Part shown: positions 1 to 4,746 of the stretch, piece after piece
Numbering within the stretch: position 1 is the first letter of the stretch
Layout: every line of letters begins with the position of its first letter
Assembly: GCA_025356185.1 (NCBI GenBank)
Contig: JANXUN010000203.1
Coordinates: 1 to 9,636, forward strand
DNA length: 9,636 nt
Reading direction: 5' to 3'
From: Gemmatimonadaceae bacterium
GTDB taxonomy: Bacteria; Gemmatimonadota; Gemmatimonadetes; Gemmatimonadales; Gemmatimonadaceae
Translations under genes and position numbers: made by a program
Notes under the pieces: model-generated
The model's input: the letters and a program-made list of their open reading frames with translations, nothing else
The model's database searches: none
What the model was told of the DNA's origin: nothing

Positions 1-136
1 GTAAATTCGACGTCGCGGGCATGGTGAACTCATACCGAAGAAACCCCGAACTAGCAAGAGCTGCGCGAAGCCGGCAGTGGGTTCACGGCTAATTGCCAAT
101 TGTCACCCGAGGCAGGACACCCTAACCTCAAGGTCG
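1..136. other. Left-edge non-coding leader, possibly including the tail of an upstream gene
   Basis: This stretch precedes the dehydratase gene. Plus frame 3 is open from the window edge to a TAA at 90-92, which would give a 29-residue C-terminal tail ending in QWVHG. Its codon use is mixed, with typical GC-ending codons at first and then TCA, CGA, AGA and CTA, so it may be chance. TTGCCA at 93-98 resembles a -35 box, but no acceptable -10 lies 16-18 bases later. I see no RNA gene or repeat here. Confidence 0.25.
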
Positions 137-421
137 ATGCCACCGCTCTCCGATATCGAGATTCAGCGTGCCTTGGGCGCGCTCCCAGGCTGGTCACGCA
201 AAGGCAATGCGCTCACCAAGAGCTATCACTTTGCGGCGTTTCCAGACGGCATTGCGTTCATTGCGAAAGTGGCCGACATCGCGGAAGCGATGAACCATCA
301 CCCCGACATCGATATTCGCTACACGAAGGTGCACTTCGTGTTAAGCACGCACGATGCCGGGGGTATTACGGCAAAAGATCTTGAGCTCGCAAAAGGAATC
401 GAGGATCTCGCTGCGCTGTAG
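137..421 (+). CDS. Pterin-4a-carbinolamine dehydratase (4a-hydroxytetrahydrobiopterin dehydratase)
   Basis: The product is a 94-residue cytoplasmic enzyme expected to dehydrate 4a-hydroxytetrahydrobiopterin to quinonoid dihydrobiopterin. This recycles the pterin cofactor of aromatic amino acid hydroxylases. The family signature is clear: W19 in the LPGW segment, then an A-E-A-x-N-H-H-P-D core at residues 49-57 containing the catalytic His pair (H54, H55) and P56. Next come the beta strand TKVHFVLSTHDAGGIT (63-78) and the closing helix DLELAKGIE (81-89). Length and order match the usual 90-115 residue family. The frame is open back to a GTG at 77, but homology begins after the ATG at 137, which has AAGG three bases upstream, so I chose the ATG. 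No hydroxylase gene is in view, so the partner is unknown. Some family members also act in transcription or as orphan enzymes. The gene converges on the DUF4097 gene. Confidence 0.93.
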   Translation: MPPLSDIEIQRALGALPGWSRKGNALTKSYHFAAFPDGIAFIAKVADIAEAMNHHPDIDIRYTKVHFVLSTHDAGGITAKDLELAKGIEDLAAL

Positions 422-440
422 CGCTCAGACGCGTAGCATC

Positions 441-466
441 TAGACGCCACAGCGCGTCTAATTTTT
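441..466 (+). terminator. Intrinsic terminator of the dehydratase gene
   Basis: A perfect 7-bp inverted repeat (TAGACGC at 441-447, GCGTCTA at 454-460) with a 6-base loop is followed by ATTTTT at 461-466. This is a compact Rho-independent terminator in the plus direction, 20 bases after the dehydratase stop. An alternative stem pairs AGACGCG at 427-433 with CGCGTCT at 453-459. The right arm contains the stop codon (458-460) of the convergent minus-strand gene. The minus direction has no T tract, so I do not expect it to terminate that transcript. Confidence 0.7.
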
Positions 467-1423
467 CCGCAGCGTGACGCTGCCGTTGACGGTGCTGGCG
501 CGCAATCGTGTGCGACCGTCACCGATCGTGCCGCGCAGTCGACGTGGCGAAAGCGTTCCCGACATCGTGATTGGAAAGTCGGTAGTGACGTGTCCGTTGA
601 CGGTGCCCAGTTCGAGTTGCGCACCAAAGTTTGCGGGCAGTTCAACCGTCACACTGCCGTTGACGGTCTCGTACGACAGATCACTGACATTGCCCGTCGA
701 TCCCATCGACACGTGAATGCTTCCATTCACGCTCTTGGCACGCACCGGACCACCCGAACTGCGCGCCTCGATGCCGCCATTTACCGTCTCCGCGCGCACC
801 TCGTTGGTCACGCCGCCCACCACCACCTGACCGTTCACGGTCTCCACGTCAACACGCACCCCGTCTGGCACCTTCACCACAAAGTGCACCGACACATCGT
901 TGTTCTTGTTGTTCCAGCGTGCGTTGCGCGGCGAGTGAATACCATCGACGTCGCACGTTGCTTCCTGCTGCCACAGCGCGCAGATCAACACCTCATCGCC
1001 AACTTTCTTGTCCTCGATTCGTACCTCTTTCGGATCGCCACGACGCCACCGCTTTTCAGCCGTCACTTCGACACGGCTCGTGCTGCTGCGCTGTACGTCG
1101 ATGCCGCCATTGATGTCCTTGATGATGATGCGCTTGCCGCTCGCAATCACGCCCGACCAGACGTAAGTGTTGTCGTGCTGCTGATCGCGATCGTCGTCGC
1201 GGTTACGGTCGTTCTTGTCGCGCTCTTTTTCCCGTTCGCGGTCACGCTCCTCACGATCGCGCTCGCGTTGCTGCTCACGTTCTACGCGGGCCTGTTCACG
1301 TTCCCGCGCGCGGTCTTCGGCGCGAGACTGCGCGGGTAGCGACGACCCCGCAAGGAGCGAGATCCCGCCGAACGTCGCGAGGAGGAGACGGTGAGTACCC
1401 AGTGCTGATCGGATCAAACGCAT
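458..1423 (-). CDS. Exported DUF4097 beta-repeat protein with charged helical spacer and VNG repeats
   Basis: The product has 321 residues. An N-terminal signal sequence (R2, R5, R12, hydrophobic core about 13-29, likely cut after the A-Q-S region near 31-33) predicts export. Residues 34-84 are an extreme Arg/Glu/Asp tract with few other residues. The rest is a DUF4097-type repetitive beta domain. The triplet (V/I)-N-G recurs at 104, 196, 214, 232, 254, 275 and 312, usually as T-V-N-G followed by alternating hydrophobics, as expected for stacked strands. Two cysteines (148, 157) could form a disulfide. The ATG at 1423 was chosen because GGAG lies at 1430-1433, six bases upstream. The frame is open to 1507, but that extension would run over the candidate promoter at 1463-1493. 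DUF4097 proteins such as LiaG/YvlB sit in envelope-stress loci; their exact biochemical role is unknown. The sigma cassette context suggests an envelope-stress output or sensor. Confidence 0.85.
   Translation of the reverse strand: MRLIRSALGTHRLLLATFGGISLLAGSSLPAQSRAEDRAREREQARVEREQQRERDREERDREREKERDKNDRNRDDDRDQQHDNTYVWSGVIASGKRIIIKDINGGIDVQRSSTSRVEVTAEKRWRRGDPKEVRIEDKKVGDEVLICALWQQEATCDVDGIHSPRNARWNNKNNDVSVHFVVKVPDGVRVDVETVNGQVVVGGVTNEVRAETVNGGIEARSSGGPVRAKSVNGSIHVSMGSTGNVSDLSYETVNGSVTVELPANFGAQLELGTVNGHVTTDFPITMSGTLSPRRLRGTIGDGRTRLRASTVNGSVTLRKN
1172..1324 (-). repeat. Degenerate 6-base coding repeat giving an Arg-Glu/Asp spacer
   Basis: This is the part of the second DUF4097 gene encoding residues 34-84. 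On the coding strand it is a run of imperfect CGYGAN-type hexamers alternating Arg with Glu or Asp, grading from mostly R/E to mostly R/D/N. The protein stretch is almost purely charged and has no proline or glycine, which favours a long isolated helix over a disordered linker. The paralogue at 1550-2563 has nothing comparable. Confidence 0.7.
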
Positions 1424-1462
1424 AAAAGACTCCAGAAAAGGAACGCCGAGATACGCTATGCT

Positions 1463-1493
1463 TTGGACGGCGTGTCGGAGAGAACGGTTTGAA
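1463..1493 (-). promoter_or_regulatory. Candidate ECF sigma promoter upstream of the second DUF4097 gene
   Basis: Read on the minus strand, TTCAAACC (1493-1486) is followed after 16 bases by CGTCCAA (1469-1463), 39 bases before the ATG at 1423. The same pair with the same spacing occurs upstream of the sigma gene at 4055-4025. An AAC in the -35 and CGTC in the -10 about 16-17 bases apart is typical of ECF promoters, for example the B. subtilis SigW/SigX/SigM class (TGAAAC, about 16-17, CGTC/CGTA). This would give the second DUF4097 gene its own start within the cluster. Confidence 0.6.
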
Positions 1494-1549
1494 CGAACGC
1501 GCAACACGGCGTGTGATGCGGTGCGGTCGCCTACGCCGCCTCGCGATCG

Positions 1550-2563
1550 CTATTCGATGCGACGCTTGGCAGAGCGGCGGATCGTAATGTCTCCACTAAA
1601 CGTCGAGACCGACACCCGTGCTGAACCGCCGCCGCCAAAATCAAATCGCTGCGGCGCGTGCGGTGCACGCGAATTGCGAATGCCATCAACGGGAACACGC
1701 GTCATGCCCGACGCATCGATGTCGCCGGTAAACGTCACGAGATCGAGGACGCCTGTGCCGTCACCGATAAACAGTGCGACCTCGCCCGAGTGCGTTGTAA
1801 TGGACCACTTCGCATTCTCGGCGACGGAGCCCGCCAGACGCACCTCGCCACTCACCCCGTCGATCGACACCTGCGACGCGCGCTCGGCGTCGATATCGAC
1901 GGAACCACTCGTTGAGCTCACATCAATGGCACCGCGCACACCGCGCGCCGTGACATCACCACTGGTCGTGATCACGTGCAAGTCGCCCACACCATCGGTC
2001 AGTAGCATGCTCCCCGAAAGCGTCTCGAGAATCGCTCGACCACCGATCTTGTTGAGCTCGATGTCACCGGACTGCAAATGCACTTCGACGTCGCCGTTCA
2101 TATCGGCGACCTTCGCTGACGCCGATGCGCCATGTATCACCACGCGCGCGCCACGCGGAAGCTCCAGTCGAACTTGTGGTTCGTCGTCGGACTTACTATT
2201 GCGATTGCGCGCGGTATTGTCGCGAACGAACACGTCGCCAATATCGAGTGACGACGTGACACCGGCCGAACGCACGCGAACGCGTGCGCCGTTGCTCCAC
2301 AGCCCGGCATCGGAGCGGTTGGTGCCGCGTACCCACAAACGCCCTCGTCGAATCGTGATATCGACGATGCCCGTCGACGCGACCGTGAATGTCGTGTCGA
2401 CGTCCCGTGCAGACGGGTCACTGTTGGAGCGCCGCGCCGCCACACGCTCGGCCGCGCGCGCAGATGCGGCCGACGACTGCGCCGCAAGCGGCATTGCCAT
2501 CAGCATCGCCGCCGCAAGGCAGCGTGCTGTGGTGGCTGCGGAACGCGCCGAGAAACCGTACAT
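1550..2563 (-). CDS. Exported DUF4097 beta-repeat protein with SG-type repeats
   Basis: The product has 337 residues. It has an N-terminal signal peptide (R7, R14, hydrophobic stretch about 16-28, with A-A-Q before the likely cut near 29-30). An Ala/Arg-rich linker leads into a DUF4097-type repetitive beta domain. The (S/N/T)-G-(D/S/E)-(V/I/M) turn recurs, for instance at residues 156, 165, 183, 201, 220, 239, 260, 280 and 324, with alternating hydrophobics after each. This matches stacked strands of a beta-helix or solenoid. The chosen ATG (2563-2561) shares one base with the upstream anti-sigma stop (TGA, 2565-2563). Only a weak GGTGG lies before it, so translation is probably coupled. A GTG one codon earlier is possible. 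The protein is expected in the periplasm or at the cell surface, made together with the anti-sigma factor. It could be an envelope sensor or a stress output; the sequence does not decide which. Confidence 0.83.
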   Translation of the reverse strand: MYGFSARSAATTARCLAAAMLMAMPLAAQSSAASARAAERVAARRSNSDPSARDVDTTFTVASTGIVDITIRRGRLWVRGTNRSDAGLWSNGARVRVRSAGVTSSLDIGDVFVRDNTARNRNSKSDDEPQVRLELPRGARVVIHGASASAKVADMNGDVEVHLQSGDIELNKIGGRAILETLSGSMLLTDGVGDLHVITTSGDVTARGVRGAIDVSSTSGSVDIDAERASQVSIDGVSGEVRLAGSVAENAKWSITTHSGEVALFIGDGTGVLDLVTFTGDIDASGMTRVPVDGIRNSRAPHAPQRFDFGGGGSARVSVSTFSGDITIRRSAKRRIE

Positions 2564-3312
2564 CACAACAACGCCACCCGACGGAGCAAGGTCAACTTCA
2601 CCAGCAGCGCGCGATCAAGCGCGCCCGAGGACGCTTGATTGTTCGGATCGTGCGCCAATGCGGCACGACTATCGGCAATCGCTTTGTCGATGATGGCGAG
2701 ATTGCGCTGAATTTCGCGCACCGTCGACGAATCCAACTCGGTCATGCGTGTGTTCACGATGGAACGCAGCATGACGATTTCGCTCTCGTACACCGCATCG
2801 ACGTTGCCAACCCGGACGGCTGTACCACTCGTGCTGTCCGCCACCGGTGTTGAATCGGTGGTGGGCGCGATCGCCAGGCGCGTCGCTGCCGTCGCGTCGG
2901 CGCCCGTACGCGCAATACGCCACGTGATGCCAGCGGTGACCGCGATCAGCGCCGACGCCGCGATCGCCATTGTGCGCACAGACAGCATGCGCCTCGGTGT
3001 GAACGTTGCCTCCAACGACGACGGAGCGAACGTTCGTTCGGACAACGGCGCAACCACCGTCGATTCCAGGCGCGCTTCAATCCCGCTCCACAAGTCGCGC
3101 GACGGCGCCATCGGTGGCAGCGCCCGCGCGCTCACCTTCAACGCTTCGATCTCGCGCACCAGCGCATTGCATCGCGCGCACTCTGTGCGATGCGCGTCCA
3201 TCGACGCGCGCTCATCAGCGGTCAGCGTTGTGTCGAGATACGCCATCAGGCGTTCGTCGAACAGATGGCAGGCATCCGACAACGGCTCTGGTGAAACAGG
3301 AAACTGTGTCAT
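2563..3312 (-). CDS. Membrane-anchored zinc-finger (zf-HC2) anti-sigma factor
   Basis: The product has 249 residues. It should bind and silence the ECF sigma factor encoded just upstream and release it on an envelope signal. The cytoplasmic N-terminus carries the zf-HC2 motif H41-x3-C45-x2-C48, with C15-H16 available as a further ligand, in the usual order before a helix. A single membrane segment spans about 114-135 (MAIAASALIAVTAGITW region), leaving about 115 residues outside. The outer part has an Ala/Thr/Ser-rich linker, then a helical stretch (about 174-249) with heptad-like hydrophobics. The ATG at 3312 was chosen over the frame opening at 3426 because homology begins there. GGAG at 3322-3325 lies nine bases upstream but falls inside a hairpin. 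Spacing from the sigma stop is 52 bases. The outer domain has no recognised family; it could be the sensor part or contact the DUF4097 proteins. Confidence 0.88.
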   Translation of the reverse strand: MTQFPVSPEPLSDACHLFDERLMAYLDTTLTADERASMDAHRTECARCNALVREIEALKVSARALPPMAPSRDLWSGIEARLESTVVAPLSERTFAPSSLEATFTPRRMLSVRTMAIAASALIAVTAGITWRIARTGADATAATRLAIAPTTDSTPVADSTSGTAVRVGNVDAVYESEIVMLRSIVNTRMTELDSSTVREIQRNLAIIDKAIADSRAALAHDPNNQASSGALDRALLVKLTLLRRVALL

Positions 3313-3321
3313 ATCGCGAAG

Positions 3322-3342
3322 CTCCGGGACCACACCCGGGAG
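3322..3342 (-). promoter_or_regulatory. Hairpin burying the anti-sigma ribosome binding site
   Basis: On the minus strand CTCCCGGG (3342-3335), loop TGTGGT, then CCCGGAG (3328-3322) can form seven mostly G-C pairs with one bulged C. The 3' arm contains the whole GGAG ribosome binding site of the anti-sigma gene. Folded, it would hold back anti-sigma translation relative to sigma. Its activity is inferred from pairing only. Confidence 0.5.
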
Positions 3343-3354
3343 AGTGAGAGAGGC

Positions 3355-3376
3355 CTCACGCGATTCATCGCGTGAG
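3355..3376 (-). repeat. Perfect 10-bp inverted repeat across the sigma stop codon
   Basis: The arms CTCACGCGAT (3355-3364) and ATCGCGTGAG (3367-3376) are exact reverse complements around a two-base centre. The repeat spans the last codons and TGA of the sigma gene. In RNA it would be a stable hairpin with a small loop, but no T tract follows, so it is not a classical terminator. It could be a processing or stability element, a partial attenuator, or a DNA-binding palindrome. Its ATCGCG can alternatively pair with CGCGAT just before the anti-sigma start (3318-3313). Confidence 0.6.
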
Positions 3377-4000
3377 TGCCGCGCGCAACAGCATACGTGC
3401 ACGATGCAATTGTGCTTTGCTACCACCTGGCGTGATGCCCATCAGGTCGCCGATCTCTTCGTGCGTGTAGCCTTCGACATCATGCAGTACAAAGACGCGA
3501 CGTGCGCCGTTGGGCAGCTGTTGAATTGCGCCCTCTAAATCGATCGCGTCGCCTACGTGCTGCGGTCGTGTCGCCACCGTATCCACAACGTCCGCATCGT
3601 CCACCGTTCTCGCGCGCGCAACGCTGATGGATTTCCGTCGCGTGAGAATCACGTTGACCGCCACGCGATGCAGCCAGGTGGTAAATGCGGATTCACCGCG
3701 AAAACCGGGAAGCTTTTGCCACACGCGTACAAACACATCCTGCGTGACGTCTTCTGCGACGCCGCGCTCGCCCAGCATACGTACACACAGCGTATACACA
3801 CGATCGACGTGGGTTCGATAGAGCCGCTCGAACGCGAGTCGATCGCCGTGCGCGGCTGCGTCAACGTCGTCGACCGCAGTCGGTGCGCTACGCACCACAG
3901 CAGACGGCACAGCCGCGGCCGACGCGACCCCGCGAGCGGTATTCGTCACACGAACCGTTGAATTGTCAGCCGACGAATCTGTCACAAGAAGCGCGCGCAT
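3365..4000 (-). CDS. ECF-type RNA polymerase sigma-70 factor
   Basis: The 211-residue protein directs RNA polymerase to a dedicated promoter set. After a Ser/Thr/Ala/Val-rich N-terminus of about 45 residues comes region 2 (about 47-117): a core-binding helix around A56-F57-E58-L60-Y61, then the -10 recognition stretch with A-E-D-V-T-Q-D-V-F (82-90) and S-A-F-T-T-W-L (104-110). Region 4 (about 155-208) has L-P-N-G-A-R-R-V-F, H-D-V-E-G-Y-T-H-E-E-I (173-183) and the recognition helix ending S-K-A-Q-L-H-R-A-R (194-202). There is no sigma-1.1 or region 3, which places it in the ECF group. The ATG at 4000 has GGAG (4004-4007) only three bases away. A longer frame to 4198 would overlap the HAD gene and lacks homology. 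The anti-sigma gene follows 52 bases downstream. The candidate promoter at 4025-4055 matches one inside the cluster, pointing to autoregulation. Confidence 0.93.
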   Translation of the reverse strand: MRALLVTDSSADNSTVRVTNTARGVASAAAVPSAVVRSAPTAVDDVDAAAHGDRLAFERLYRTHVDRVYTLCVRMLGERGVAEDVTQDVFVRVWQKLPGFRGESAFTTWLHRVAVNVILTRRKSISVARARTVDDADVVDTVATRPQHVGDAIDLEGAIQQLPNGARRVFVLHDVEGYTHEEIGDLMGITPGGSKAQLHRARMLLRAALTR

Positions 4001-4024
4001 AGTCTCCGGAGGCGATGCACCCAC

Positions 4025-4055
4025 TTGGATGCCGCCAGAGATCGAAGGGTTTGAA
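4025..4055 (-). promoter_or_regulatory. Candidate autoregulatory ECF promoter of the sigma gene
   Basis: On the minus strand TTCAAACC (4055-4048), 16 bases, then CATCCAA (4031-4025). Transcription would start near 4018, giving a short leader that includes the GGAG before the ATG at 4000. The element differs from the copy at 1493-1463 by a single base in the 15 defined positions (CATCCAA against CGTCCAA). ECF operons preceded by their own sigma-dependent promoter are common. Confidence 0.6.
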
Positions 4056-4059
4056 GATC

Positions 4060-4087
4060 CGCCACAAGGCCTTTCGGCCAAAAGGCG
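4060..4087 (-). terminator. GNRA-capped hairpin after the HAD gene, possible operon end
   Basis: On the minus strand CGCC, TTTT, GGCC, GAAA, GGCC, TTGT, GGCG form an inner 4-bp G-C stem closed by a GAAA tetraloop and an outer 4-bp stem, separated by a weak internal loop. It starts three bases past the HAD stop codon and ends just before the -35 element of the sigma promoter. There is no following T tract, so termination is uncertain; it could instead protect the 3' end of the upstream mRNA. Confidence 0.35.
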
Positions 4088-4089
4088 TT

Positions 4090-4746
4090 TCAGCTGGCGC
4101 GATCGAACCCCGTCACGACGGCCAGCAGAGCATCCATACGGGGCAACCAGTACGTAGGGTTCGTCGGGGCCAGCTGCTCGTGGGTAAATGGCCCCCACTG
4201 CGCGGCCGCCGTGCGCACACCCGCGGCGTTTCCCGACTGCATATCGTGCGGCGAATCGCCGACAAAAATCGCCCGGTCGGCGGCTATACCGAGGCGCGTG
4301 AGGGCCAACCAGACGGGATCGGGCTTGGGCTTATGCCGCTCGGTTTCCTCATAGGTCACGATGGTGTCGAACGCGCTCTCAAGGTCAACACACTTGAGCG
4401 AGCGTGCCGTCATCACTTTGCCCTTGCTCGTCACGATCGCCGTCGCGTGACCGGCCTCTCGCGCCCACCGCAACGTCTCGGCGACACCCGGAAACAGCGA
4501 CGTCATCGCTTCAAGATGCACATCCTGAAACTCGCGATACCGGTGCACCAGCGCGTCGATCTCCGACTCCGTATCGCACCACTCGGCCAGCTGCGTGCGC
4601 AGCGGCGTGCCGATCGTCGCGGTCCACTGCAATCGCGTTGGGCGGCGCGCGCGATCAGCAAATGCATGGTCCATGCAGTCCAGCAACAATCCAATCGAGT
4701 CGATGACGGTGCCATCAAGATCAAAAAGCAACGCGAGTCGTGTCAT
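4090..4746 (-). CDS. HAD-superfamily phosphatase, PpaX/phosphoglycolate phosphatase-like
   Basis: The product has 218 residues with all four HAD motifs: F8-D9-L10-D11-G12-T13 (nucleophile D9, acid D11), T106-S107 in VTSK, K139 in HKPKPDP, and G163-D164 with D168 in VGDSPHD. A helical C1 cap (about 16-80) sits between motifs I and II, as in subfamily IA. Layout and length resemble the pyrophosphatase PpaX and phosphoglycolate phosphatase Gph, so a small phosphorylated metabolite or pyrophosphate is the likely substrate, with Mg2+ in the cytoplasm. The ATG (4746-4744) overlaps the helicase stop (TGA, 4745-4743) as ATGA and lacks its own strong ribosome binding site, so translation is probably coupled to the helicase. 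A housekeeping phosphatase caught in an operon and a functional third member of a DNA-modification module are both possible. Confidence 0.9.
   Translation of the reverse strand: MTRLALLFDLDGTVIDSIGLLLDCMDHAFADRARRPTRLQWTATIGTPLRTQLAEWCDTESEIDALVHRYREFQDVHLEAMTSLFPGVAETLRWAREAGHATAIVTSKGKVMTARSLKCVDLESAFDTIVTYEETERHKPKPDPVWLALTRLGIAADRAIFVGDSPHDMQSGNAAGVRTAAAQWGPFTHEQLAPTNPTYWLPRMDALLAVVTGFDRAS

Noticed and set aside
93..121. A housekeeping promoter before the dehydratase (TTGCCA at 93-98)
   Set aside because: No -10-like hexamer is found at 16-18 bases spacing; the nearest candidate TAACCT at 123-128 is too far.
77..136. GTG at 77 as the start of the dehydratase
   Set aside because: The 20 extra residues are not family-like, and the ATG at 137 fits both the domain boundary and a nearby AAGG.
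590..1339. A 249-residue plus-strand frame with hydrophobic stretches near its end
   Set aside because: It is antisense to the VNG-repeat gene. The hydrophobic Val/Leu run is the complement of the Arg/Glu/Asp coding repeat, not a real membrane segment.
1458..2693. A 411-residue plus-strand open frame opposite the first DUF4097 gene
   Set aside because: It is the antisense shadow of a convincing exported repeat protein and the anti-sigma 3' end. Its translation is Arg/Ser/Thr/Pro-rich with no domain, as expected from GC-rich antisense frames.
3313..3426. A longer anti-sigma start at 3426
   Set aside because: The extra residues would overlap the sigma 3' end and include a chance Cys-rich run; the ATG at 3312 has a GGAG site and starts a normal zf-HC2 protein.
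4001..4198. A longer sigma-factor start up to 4198
   Set aside because: It would overlap the phosphatase gene, cover the candidate promoter and add sequence with no sigma homology.
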